64,000 nucleotides of DNA from Rhyacophila brunnea (taxonomy: Eukaryota > Arthropoda > Insecta > Trichoptera > Rhyacophilidae): assembly GCA_022495005.1 (NCBI GenBank), contig JAGYXB010001002.1, forward strand, positions 1,426,001-1,490,000, in the 5' to 3' direction. Every line of letters begins with the position of its first letter. Positions within the stretch are counted from its first letter, which is position 1. The position numbers and the translations under genes are program-made. The notes beneath the pieces were generated by a model. That model did no database searches, was not told the DNA's origin, and saw nothing but the letters and a program-made list of their open reading frames with translations. Shown piece after piece: positions 22,206 to 33,708 of this stretch.

Positions 22206-22845
22206 GAAGTCTCAATTAACGCAGAATCGAAAGTTGGATAATTACTAAATAAACATATAGAGCACTGTTTTACGCAGTTTTTTTTTTAAATTAGAGAAGT
22301 CATTGAAATATTAATACCCTCAATAGGGGTAAACTATAAAAACAGGGAGTAGAATTGGTAATATAAATTTAGTTAAACCACTAAATAAACTATAACACGT
22401 TTTATTATTATGGATGTACTACAATTTAAAGATTCAAAAAATGTGTAAATATTTTAAATGAAAACTAATTTATAATTATTATTAAAAATTTTACGCCACT
22501 ATGTCTCTGTAACGAAATCATACAGATTGTTTGACTGCTACTGCATCTCACATTTAGCAGCTGGTATGACAGAAAATAAGAGAAGTTTTCCATACTTCTG
22601 AACAGGTACCTGCTACTCGGTACCCAGTACTCGATTACTTATACACGATACCTATCGTTACACTGGACTGATTACAAATTATGACGCGCGTTTAATATTG
22701 ACTCAAATTGTCTGGCGAAGCTTTTGAATTTACATACAAAGACTAACGTTCAATGTTCTTTGAGATAATTTGAATGTACCTATTAATCCTACCTACTTTT
22801 ACGTTTTAAGAATCTATCATATTTAGTAATAATTACTAATAATAA
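22206..22845. other. AT-rich noncoding stretch
   Basis: Nothing recognisable is seen. Confidence 0.5.
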
Positions 22846-22902
22846 GTATTCAAATAAAATATTAATACATAATTATTATGTATTGATATTTTATTTGAAT
22901 AC
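22846..22902. repeat. 57 bp near-perfect palindrome
   Basis: GTATTCAAATAAAATAT at the left faces ATATTTTATTTGAATAC at the right, and the inner AATACATAA pairs with TTATGTATT across a very short loop. It may be a tiny fold-back remnant or a transcript hairpin. Confidence 0.7.
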
Positions 22903-23299
22903 CTCTATAGTTGATATGCTATCGATGACTTTGGAAATAATTTAATCATCATTGAGAATTGAGTCATAAATATAATACAGAGAAATATGCCTAGTCATAA
23001 TTATTATGTAAAAAAAATATTATATAATAATAAAATACAAATTAAGTAAATATAGTATTGAATGTCGTTCACTCGTTTCCGACAACGCTACATTTATTGA
23101 CTACCTACCGATAATCTACACAAAAACGAAAGACTAGAAGTACCTATTAAAATAATTGTCTTTTTATAATTATTATACTGACACCTATATGGAGAGAGGT
23201 CGTAATAATCACAAGAAACTAAAACATATGGCTAATGTTGTCATTTGTATTTTCCATTTTCACGTACGGGTAATCCTGTATATCCCATGCTAAGGAAAG
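22903..23299. other. AT-rich spacer
   Basis: Nothing recognisable is seen. Confidence 0.5.
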
Positions 23300-23638
23300 A
23301 AAAATCTAAACATTTTCTAGATGCAATGCTGGCGACGACTGGTGAAGGTATCTTGGATGGAATACAGAACCAATGCTTTGGTACTGCAAGAATTGAACAC
23401 CTGCGGGAGACTGTCCTCTCTATGTTTGCGTTTGTTCTACGACTCTTTCGATCTACTCTCCGCCGTATGGTAGACTAAAGCCTTAAACGGTTAATTGTTT
23501 TGGGCAATGTGTCAGGTAAATGAGCCAGAGAGAGAGCACCGATAAAGTGAAGTGACCAAGTGAAGGAATTCATTGAACAACTGATAGCTTCTACTGCAAG
23601 GCTCTCAAGGATTCTCAGACATGAGGGTTACAGAAATA
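23300..23638 (+). pseudogene. RTE/BovB-like LINE C-terminal remnant
   Basis: One frame reads CWRRLVKVSWMEYRTN followed by LNTCGRLSSLCLRLF. After a frameshift near 23455 another frame gives KRLIVLGNVSGK, RERAPIK and SDQVKEFIEQ, with TAA and TGA stops. The order CWRR..., RTN..., LS..CL, then a basic stretch and SDQVKE, is the same as in the longer copy at 62.8-63.8 kb. It is a decayed, 5'-truncated insertion. Confidence 0.75.
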
Positions 23639-24048
23639 AAGTAGAGAATAATAATTATATTATTAAAACTATTAAAACTAGTTTATCATTTTTCTACGCA
23701 TACGTCAGTTGACTTATTATTCTAGTGGCATTGTCCAAATGATAGGGACACTATATCCGCGGTGAATCCATTTATTCAAATAACCTCATGATAAAGGATT
23801 TGTATTAACTATTAATTTTAGTTTAATCGATTTATGTTGTGCAGTTATCACAGTATTAAGTTTCTATATAAATTTAAAATATTTGAATAAACTAAGGAAA
23901 CTAACTAATAAACGGTGGCACTTACTGCAGTCAAAACGATGTTGCCATGTTATTTATTGTTTTGTTAGAATGTTAACTATACATAGGGTTCAGAATTAGT
24001 TTTATTTAGTATAAATATTTTTCAATTTTCTTCTTAAATTGCTTCACC
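23639..24048. other. AT-rich spacer
   Basis: Nothing recognisable is seen. Confidence 0.5.
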
Positions 24049-24420
24049 CAATGACATTATTAATGGACAACGCACTCAATACAGTAGCTAGCAAGTAAAT
24101 TTGCGCATAGCGATATTCGCACATGTATAGGTAGACGTCATGCAATTTCCATTATGCGATATCACGCATCGGGAATTTATAGCAATATCACCTTTATTGT
24201 AATGGCGTTAGAACAGTGTTTCTAGTATCAATGTTCATTTGAGCGAACCCGTTCGAACCGAACCATTTGGCAGACACGACAAAAAGCATCGGGAATTTAT
24301 AGCAATATCACCTTTATTGTAATAGTGATAGAAAAGATTATTGCATTCGGCAGACCCGACAAAAAATTGAGTGTCATTTTTCTTTCCAGATGCTTCGTCC
24401 ATATAGGTAATGAATAATTG
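24049..24420. mobile_element. MITE family E, copy 1
   Basis: It is nearly colinear with 36824-37189, from CAATGACATTATTAATGGAC through to CAGATGCTTCGTCCATAT. The right terminus is rearranged (AGGTAATGAATAATTG) and the flanks do not match, so the target duplication is lost. It contains an internal repeat in which GCATCGGGAATTTATAGC occurs twice, about 120 bp apart. Confidence 0.8.
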
Positions 24421-24815
24421 TCGAATAATTTATTCGATCACTTTAATGATAATATATCATTATTATGATGTTAGAAAGATATCTTATGAAATTTCCACAT
24501 CAGCTCCTAGTTGAGCATATTAATTTGTGAACTGACGACCTTCCCATCGATTAAGAGTTACATACAAGAATTGCTAGAATATTTATTTAATTTCATTCGG
24601 CTCTATGTGATCAGAGTTTGGTGCGATACGACTCTGTGTATTTTGATCTAAATAGTTGATGCTTGTAATGTTTCAAAATTATTTATCTCTTTTACCACCC
24701 TCTTCATGGAAATTATGCAAAGAAATGACAGTCGACTCACAAAAAGTCTTTTAACATGACATCCCGTGTGATCTACGTTTTAATAATAATTATCTACGTT
24801 GCCAATTACTAATAC
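24421..24815. other. AT-rich spacer
   Basis: Nothing recognisable is seen. Confidence 0.45.
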
Positions 24816-24960
24816 TTAACCCAGTCTCGCTCCAGTATCGAAGTATGGATGAAGCACATTGTTGCGCCATCTTCGGTCCTGTTCCTCTTGACATGTCAAA
24901 CTTACAACCCGTAGATCGCTCATGTAGTGTCTCTGAAGTATGAGATAGTGTTGGTTACGA
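24816..24960 (-). pseudogene. Possible LINE C-terminal remnant
   Basis: The minus-strand frame contains DLRVVSLTCQEEQDRRWRN, reminiscent of the LTW.EAQD...RW ending of several LINE ORFs (compare 46.1-46.3 kb). The evidence is one short motif, and chance similarity is not excluded. Confidence 0.35.
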
Positions 24961-25009
24961 CGACGTTTAACATAATTGGAAGAAAATCGATAGCCATTTT
25001 GTATACTCA

Positions 25010-28000
25010 TGACTGTATTGTGGACAATTTATTTAAAGTAAAAATAACTGACGACTCTAATGTTAGATATTATTTTTGTCTATAGTTTTACCTGTATGTC
25101 TACTCATTAGTGTTTGCGTAGCTTAGCAAGATTAAAGAGATTGCTGGTACTTCATTAGCCCGAAGAACAGAAGCGATGGGATATCAAATAATACATCTCC
25201 AATCTGCATGTTTTAAATTTTAACAATATCTTGGACTGAGTATGCATGCATTACATCAAAACAGCGGGCAAATATGCATTTAAACATTATACAAGTATTT
25301 ATTGGCTACTTTTGACTTGTTACATTTCCAGGTGTAGTAAAACAAAAATGTGTAAATTACATTTTTGCATTATATTTTTTTACGAAAATTCTACGTGGAT
25401 CATATTGGCATGTTAATAAGCCAAATATCAGCTTAGGTTACGCGTTTGGTTCATAGAATATACAAGATGTATAAATCTAACATAAATCATTTGTAAATCT
25501 ATATCTAGAGCAGAAGTGATCATTTACACGATTTTTTATTTGTTTATATTGCCTCAAAATTGTATGTGATACATAGGCTTAAATAAAGTCATTCATGAAT
25601 TTAAATGGCATAAAAAACCAATGTATTATTCTAATATATGATATTTTTATACTATTCTATTGGTTGGAGTCGATTTAAACGTCTTTGGTTTTCCATGTAA
25701 GCTTTGGCTTGCGGTCATATGCGCTGTAGATGAGGAGCATCCCCAGACATGATCACTAAAGTTATAGGACAATAACCCCCCGAAAAATATCTCTCTGTGT
25801 AAAAATAAAATTTCATTGACACAACAAATTAATAATGGACACAAAAGTTTATCATATGAAAATATTATTTAACTTATACTTAGGTACATATAATTCGCAT
25901 ATTCTAGAGATAGATCTTCAACAGAAAATTAAGGTAGGTATGTACATGGTTTATTATTATTTAAAATTATACTCAGTCAAAATACCAGTGCTAAAGAAAC
26001 GTATAGCAGAATTTAATGAACAGTCTAATCCAAAATTTTCTCATTTTGTTTTTTATTATTTTTAATCTAATCCACTGACATTTCAGGGATATACATACAT
26101 ACAGGGAGTTATTATGTGGATTCTTAATTGTTGAATGGGCTTTTTGTCCAGGGGTAGTTCTCCCGTTACCAGCTGAATGGAATAAATATAGTCCGAATCT
26201 ACTGAGACGTGACGGCAGATTCACTAAAACCGATTCCCATGGAATGGTATAAAACGAATTAGAATTGAAAGTCATGTTCTATCAAGTATCCTCAGTTTTC
26301 TAAATATATTATTAATAGTATAATAATTCATTACCACTTTAGATCGCTCAGTCGTATTGGTTACCTTGATTTAAATTACATTCCTTGAGAAATTTCAAAT
26401 GCATCAAACAGCGTAGTTAAGAATCGAACAATATTAAATTTGATGTAGATTGGGTATTGAATAAAAACACGTTTTAATTAGAAAATAAATAAAACATTTT
26501 TTTTTTCAGTCACTAAATAAGTACTCCCTTTGATTAAATTTACTACGCAATATACACAGCTTATCTAAATTTATATAAGAGCCAGAGCACACTACAGCGA
26601 CGCGTTGTAGTCACTATCCCCTCTCTAGATTATCACCAATTCCTGAGAATCACTACGTTAAAACCCTCCGCACGCCTGTCGATTCTTCCGACATAGCGTT
26701 TGTAGGAACCATCCGTCTGAATATATGCGGGATAAACAGCAGGTAAGGCAGACAATATGTTGTGGAATTGACAAAAACAAAACTTGGTACTCGGAAAACT
26801 TCTGAATCTGAATCGTTCTGATTGAGTACTAGGCGACTGCTTAATCGTTCAGTTTCAAACTCAAAAAATCGTATAATGGAAAAACAACTAATTTAAACTA
26901 AATCCCATGTATACCGTTCTGCTTTGTAACGTGTGGTATAACTTCTCGTCGATTTATGAGTGGTCGGTAGCCGCCGCCACAGATTGCTAAGAAATTATTA
27001 CAAATGTAGCGACAAAGTTTCTCCAGCGTGGACCGACAATTTGTACAGAAACTCATCAGCGAAATATATACCCTGAACTCATTTTGATGAGTATAAATTT
27101 CTCCTGTACATTGTTAGTCTGTCGTTATGATGGTGTTAGCGAAATTTGTGTATGTGTATTGTGGTGTATGTCAGAAGCTGGTAGGCAGTATTTTCTGTGT
27201 CTTACGTCATAAAACAATGTAACTCATTAGTGTGTGTAATGCAATAGTTTTGTGCGTGGTAGTGAATAATGCTTTATAGTTAATAGGTATTAAACAGAAA
27301 CAATAATTATTTATCGACATTACAGAATTTACAATATTTCTGATGTGATTCACTGTCTTAAAAATCAATTTAATAAAATAATAAAAAAATATGTAATTTG
27401 AAGTTGTAGTTATGTGTATCGTTCTAACACGCGGTTTTCGAAAGGAATCTTTTGCGAATTCCAATGAAGAATCAAAGTAGTGCAGGATAACTTGGTAGAG
27501 CTTCTGGGATTGCAAGACTTAAAGATGAATATTGAGGGGCTGGGCTATCCATATAAATGAGGGAGTTGTCTGTTTTAATACCAAAAATATAAGATGTTTT
27601 CACTCAAGGCGTAGGTAATTTTCAAAAGTAGTCAGGTCTATTTTTTTCACAGATGCTATGTCACTCTCAAATGGCTAAAGAGTGACTGATTTGATTTTCA
27701 TTTTATGACTTTGATTTTCAGAACTCGCGAAAATCAATCGCAAAAAAAAATTCTACCAAACATGGGACTATTTTTCAATACTGGATAAATCCAGCACGTT
27801 TATTTTCAAAGAGCGTCAAATTAATTTCAACCAATCACGTCATCAAAAGGCAGGCATCATTTTACGAAATTACTATATGAATGTGATCAAAGAGACGACG
27901 TGTTTGTTTTGTTGTGCTAGTAAACATACAGTTTTTAATAAGGAAGAGTGAAAACATCTCATTTTGTCACTTTGCAAAATTTTTCGAATCTTTGAAAATC

Positions 28001-28962
28001 ACATCCAGCAAAGCTATTCTATACACAATGCGGCTATCGACGGTAATGTATCATATTTATTTATTGAGACTCTCTGTTGGCTGTGTTAAGTTTTAGAACG
28101 ATACATACAGTTTTGATACGGCTAACTTATTGTAAAATTTATAATACGTCAATAAATAAATATGATAAACTACCATCGACAGCTGCCGGCAATGTTCCGT
28201 CTCCCTAGGGGATGAAACCAACCGAGATAATTATTAGATTAGATGAATTAAATACATACCTACTTAATATTTTTTTTTATTTTGATAAAATTAAAAATTT
28301 AATTACCTCTAATGTATAATATCTTATTTCAACACTTCATCAAAGTATTTGCATACTTTTATGAGCATGTTATTCCTAAAACTTCGAGACATGTGTTTCC
28401 TAATTAATGAGTTAACGTTATTTTTTAGTTATATAATTATTAAAAATATTTAGTTATATAGTTATATAATATTAAAGTTATTTATTCTGACAGGGCAGTA
28501 TGGTTGTGACTTTGGGTTCTCCAGTTGTAGCAATACCGCATATATTTTGAGCTGCAGATTTTAAATAACATTTTCAGATGCTAGAGCTTTTAGTAAGAAA
28601 TTACAAGTAATTACAATATTTAAAATTGTTAAAAATGGTTTTAATTATTATTATATTATGCGAAAGAAAAATCTTGATCATTTTATGCCGCAAAGCCTTT
28701 TAATATGATTCAAGATAACTAACACAATGTAACGTAATTATAGCAATGTTCGTAAATTTTCTGATAAATATGCGTACATGCATAAACAGAAAGCTCACCA
28801 CCTTATCTTTAATTTTAATTGTATTTTATGAGGCTGTATTAACAAAGTTTACGATTAGAATCGTATTGAAAATGTTTTAATAGGTAGTACAGGAATATTC
28901 TAAAATTTTATTTAGCTAATCTCATGAAATATGTCTTTTACTGAAGGTACGATACCTTGTGT
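25010..28962. other. Long noncoding stretch without recognised genes
   Basis: Short open frames at 25647-25844, 25991-26275 and 27207-27515 (minus) and 25835-26065 and 27914-28096 (plus) show no domain and no splice-linked partner. An imperfect hairpin with TTTGTACAGAAACTCATCA facing TGATGAGTATAAATTTCTCC lies at about 27038-27115. The stretch 26580-26760 is somewhat less AT-rich and single-copy. Confidence 0.5.
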
Positions 28963-29488
28963 CAGCGGCGAAAGGTAGAGGTAGGCTGTTAAGATACGCC
29001 ATAGACAGTGCACACTAAACTTTGTCAGTCACACGTATTTGTTTTCATTCTAATTCAATTAACGAAAGCCAAGCCATAGTCAAAAAATACTAGTCTGTAT
29101 ACAAAATATCTAAAATTATGCAATTAAATCATAAATAAATTTTGATATTTCATAGATAGAATAATATTTTTAATTTATTATAGTTTGGTTTAGGCAGGGC
29201 TTAATGATTTTCAAAAAATGATCCAACAATATGTGTAATATGTATTCTTAATCCAAGAAAACAAATAAGTATGAATGAAAATGTGTGCACAATTTTGTCG
29301 TATCACCCAAAGAATACCAAAATTATTATGGTTTGGTTAGGCAGGGCTTAATTGATTAAAAAAAAATAACCAACACAATCTGTAAATTGTAGTCTTAGTT
29401 AAATAAAAACAAATATGTATGATTAACAAAGTTTAATGTGCACTATTTATGGCGGATCTTAACAGGATACCTTCACCCTTCGCCACTG
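28963..29488. mobile_element. MITE family F, copy 1 (hAT-type, perfect TSD)
   Basis: It starts CAGCGGCGAAAGGTAGAGGT; the right end, read from the other strand, is CAGTGGCGAAGGGTGAAGGT. Long complementary arms run through CTGTTAAGAT and ACTAAACTTTGTCA. A perfect 8 bp duplication CCTTGTGT flanks it (28955-28962 and 29489-29496). The interior has two related blocks with AGGCAGGGCTTAAT (about 29190 and 29339). No coding capacity. Confidence 0.92.
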
Positions 29489-29508
29489 CCTTGTGTAGTG
29501 TAATATTT

Positions 29509-29936
29509 GAATACGTGTATTAATTAAGGCTCTAAGTACCAAAAATTAGTATTGACTGTATTAACAAAATACTGAGTCATTGCAGTAAAATTTCATGAAG
29601 CAGACCTTTTGAAAAATGTGGTTTTACAGTGTGAAGCAATCACGGCAGCTTCTATAATTTTAGGTATTAAGAACTTGCAAGTGTCAACACACCATCGTCA
29701 GCCATTTTATATTGAATGAGGTTGACCACTCTAGTGCTATTTACACCATTATAAATAAAACAGGCCAACGGACTTACAACGTCGATAGGTTTAAATATTT
29801 TGCTGTATTTTTTTGACTTAATTGAGGCACTTAGACCATAGTTGAAGTTATTGGCGTTAGTATGTAAAACACTTTTCTATAAAAATGTAAGTTTTTTTGT
29901 TTTTGGTACTTAGCGCCTTAATTAATACACGTATTC
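29509..29936. mobile_element. Inverted-repeat element with GAATACGTG termini
   Basis: The left arm GAATACGTGTATTAATTAAG, continuing to GTACCAAAAA, is repeated inverted at 29896-29936 with one or two changes over about 37 bp. It begins only about 20 bp after the preceding element. No clear target duplication, transposase or superfamily assignment. Confidence 0.75.
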
Positions 29937-31445
29937 ATTTATTATACTAAATCCAAATTGAAAAACTATTTAAACAAATTATTTTGGGAGATACCTACTG
30001 CAATAAATATGCATATGTTAATAAAAAAACAATTCGAAATAACACTATTAACTAGCACACTTTTCATAAAACCTTTGCTTCAAGTAATAGGGTAAACACG
30101 AGAATATTTTACTCAATTCGGCGCTAAGTTCCCTACCTCTTGCCATGAAAATTCTGAGGTAGGTAAGTGGCTCACTCTTGTAGTAGTGTTAAATAATGAC
30201 GACGAAGCTCAACTATATTCTGGCTGTGGTACTGAAGCAGTGCTACTTATTGATTATCTTGAAATGTAATGCGGTAATCTGTTCGCAATAAATTAAGGTT
30301 TTCGATTGCACATTTCGTCCAAATTATTATTGTTTTTCGTATAAGCAATAACTAGCACTACCATCGAAGATTAAAGTTTTGTGTCACGGTCTCGATATAG
30401 TAGTTCTCGATAACGACCCATCGGTTATGGCGTCGGAAAGCATGGGGATCATTAAAATAAAAAAAATATGTTTGGGAACTTTAATAATTAACTAGTATTT
30501 GGGTACCTACCTACTTGCTGTTTGATATTATTGTAGAGTTTTCTTAATTCATTTTTAAACTTGAAATTGATGTTGGTCACTTGCTCGACGTATTAGGATC
30601 CATGATCTGAATCCAAATTACAAACGGACATTGAAAAACATCATGAAGCTGACACTTTCGCGTGCTCTTTTTATTTATTCTTCGCCATCTTAGTCCATGT
30701 CAACCACCACGCGACACTTCTAAGAATCCCTGTCACTCGTCTTCTTGTGTCTTTTCAGGACATGATGGCTCCACGTATACACCCTGTGGATGATATTTAA
30801 CTCCCTTTCAGGATGCTGGAATTCAGTTGAAAATTTTTTGACAATGAAAATATATAATTAAATTAACCTTGTTTTATTTATGACTCCCAATATATACGTA
30901 TATATAGATAAGAGTTATGTGTTACTAATGAAAATTAATGAACTTTTAAGAAATACCAATTTAAAACGTTTAATTATCTAGATAGTTAGCTAGTTCACAT
31001 TATCAATGTATTAAAATAAGATATTAAAATCGTATGAGTACCTACACTCAATCACACTTTTCTATCAATTCCATATTATCATATCTCTTTATGCGCTTGC
31101 AAATTATTTTGGTTGGAGGCTTTCGTGGAGTTTGTTTAGGGTCGCAGGCAGGCTTTGTGGGGGGTCCACAGCGTCGCGATATTCCTCGGGCCCAATTAGC
31201 GGAGCCTTCGAGAGGTAGCTGCTACTCTGACGTCCTCTGAACACCGATACATCAATAAATACTACAATGAAAAAGCTGTTGTCAAATATTTGTGAGATGT
31301 GAACCTTCTCTGTGTATTATTTAATCTTTTTTTTGGAAGATATTCAGTTAATTCTATCGATTTTTCATTGTGAAAAGAAAACATAAAAGCATATTTAAAT
31401 AAATACTTACTATGAATTTATATTCTATGGTATATTTTTTTCGAC
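29937..31445. other. Noncoding stretch
   Basis: No supportable gene. The part at 30640-30800 is less AT-rich and may be a decayed retroelement on the minus strand, but no motif is firm. A GC-richer patch at 31110-31240 gives an unrecognised 68-codon frame. Confidence 0.45.
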
Positions 31446-31676
31446 CATGTCCGATCCTAATAAGATCATAATATGGGCCTCCATAGAGTGGAGATTTGTG
31501 TTAACAGATTCTTTTTACGAGAAATGGATGTCAGCCATTTTTGCTCAACCTATTAGGTCCATACTCTGACTCTACACAAATTGAAAAACAATATATGTAC
31601 CTGCCAGACCCAGGATTTGAACCTGGGGCCCACGACGTTATAGGCCGACGCTTAAACCACGCAGACATCGTGGATG
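31446..31676 (-). mobile_element. SINE-1, tRNA-headed copy
   Basis: On the minus strand a tRNA-like head (TGTCTGCGTGGTTTAAGCG, then B-box GGTTCAAATCC within CCCAGGTTCAAATCCTGGG) is followed by a body containing TTTTTCAATTTGTG and CCTAATAGGTTGAGCA, and a tail with CTTATTAGGATCGGACAT. The B-box sits at 31613-31623. Pol III-type boxes plus a shared body in other copies establish a tRNA-derived SINE. Confidence 0.88.
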
Positions 31677-33257
31677 TATCATTAAGCATATTATGACGTA
31701 AAGTATATTATGTGAACATTATTTTCTTGTGTTTAAAATATAAAATAATTCAATATATTATTTTTACAGTTCACACAATATTTCATTAATAATTATTGAT
31801 GTGATTTACTCTCCTTATGGCATAACTTTTGTTTGTAATGGTTTTTTTTTCGAATACAAATCAGTTTTCAAAACGAACCCAAAAAAAAACCTGAAAAACG
31901 TACTGCATCTTTAGCTGACGAGAAACTAGTTTGGTCATATTCTAATTATTAATAATGTCTGTGCAATTATATTTATGAGTGAATCAATAAATAAAGCAGT
32001 TTTATAAACAGTACAAAAATATAGCGATATAATAAATTAATAAAAAACAAATAGGCACTCTTACCTACCGCTATTATTACCTTTGATAATAATATTTCAT
32101 TTCGTATGGTTTTTGCAATAACATCTAAACTAAATAAAAATTCGAAAGCATATTTAGTTACTTCAATTCATTGTTGTATTATTCATTAGATTTTTGCTAT
32201 TTGAAAGCGTGTCTCGAACTCATGCGGTTTTTTGTGTATATTAAATAACTTTTGTGTATGGTATCGATAAACAGCTGTTGTTTTCGATATAATAATGGAA
32301 AATTAAAATACGTTTTAAATTTAATGCTTTTTATAATTAAGTAAAGTTTTCATTTCGCGAGCCATCATTCCAGGTGTATTAAACTGCGATTTGTGTACTT
32401 AGATGCATACTATTATACTTTAGCATTCACTCTGAAAGATTGAAACACCGGACGCGAGGCGTGCATTTATAACTTATCGTCAGGATTTTGCAATAAGAAC
32501 ATTGATGTATATTGAAATAGAATTAAGGCTTCTACGACAGATTTATTTAGATTGTACATAATTAGCATATTTGAATATTTGTTCACGTGTAACACAATCA
32601 GTTAAATTACATATGTAGAATTAATCTAGTTTGAATATGTAGATTTCTAGGCAGATATTAAAAAAATATATTTTCCTGTCCTGTCCTGTTTGTAAGAGTT
32701 GTTTCGTAATTAAGTTACAACCTTTTTTGTGGGCTCAGCGCTCCAGATATTCCGTCTTTCTGGCCAATCTTCCATCAGCTGCATCCACGCTAAAACAACG
32801 ATCTACTAAAGTAGTGCAAAAGGTGCGGATCATGACGTTGAAATGAGGAAAGATGCTCGTCATTGTGCTTGCCCTGTGCTTTTATGCTAGACAAGGCGTG
32901 GCACGAGATGTTAGTATGTATTGACATATTGATGTACTAAAATTTATGGTATAAGAATTTATTAAAACTACGTGCGAAGATAGGTATTTATAATTGCAAA
33001 AAAATAATATCGACCACGCTTCATTAAAATATAATTATTGTTCCGATCAACCGCTAGTCCTCTAGGTTCGAACTGATTGTATGCATAATTAATTTATAAT
33101 ATTCATTACTAATTGATTTCTTGCCCCGCCTCTGGGCTTCAACAATGCAATACAGAGAGGCAAATAATTTTTCTTTTTATAACAATTTGCAAAAGATTAA
33201 GGATTTTCAATGGTAATTCGTTAGTATGGTCGTGTAAAAATACTAATTACAATTTGG
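31677..33257. other. Noncoding stretch
   Basis: AT-rich. The stretch 32725-32910 is less AT-rich (GGGCTCAGCGCTCCAGATAT and onward) and single-copy in the window. No protein motif could be read from it in any frame. Confidence 0.45.
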
Positions 33258-33708
33258 CAGTGGCGAAAGGTGGAGGTGGGCTGTTAAGATCCGACATAAA
33301 TAGTGAATATTAAACTTTGTCAATCAAACGTATTTGTTGTCATTGAACTAAGACTACAATATGCAGGTAGTGCTTGTTATTATTTTTTTTAATTCAATTA
33401 AACCTAACCTAATCCAAGCCATAGTAGAAAAAACTAACCAAGACCATCTGTAATATTTATTCTTAATTCAACGAAAACAAATTAGTATGATTGAAAAGGT
33501 GTGCATTATTTTTGTCGGATCGCCCATAGTATACCTAAACTATTACGGTTTGGTTTAGAAACGGTTTAATTGATTTTTAAAAAGTAACCAACGCCATCTA
33601 TAAATTGTAGACCTAATTCAATAACAACAAATACATATTATGACTGACAATGTTTAATGTACACTATTTATGTCGGATTTAACAGCCTATCTCCACCCTT
33701 CGATACTG
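33258..33708. mobile_element. MITE family F, copy 2
   Basis: The left end CAGTGGCGAAAGGTGGAGGT and the inverted right end CAGTATCGAAGGGTGGAGAT match copy 1. The flanks CAATTTGG (33250-33257) and CAATATGG (33709-33716) agree at 7 of 8 bases. Arms through TAAGATCCGACATAAATAGT are still strongly complementary. The interior includes ACCTAACCTAA, a short TTAGG-like word. Confidence 0.9.

Noticed and set aside
30640..30830. Possible minus-strand LINE tail
   Set aside because: A few suggestive residues only, with no ordered motif set.
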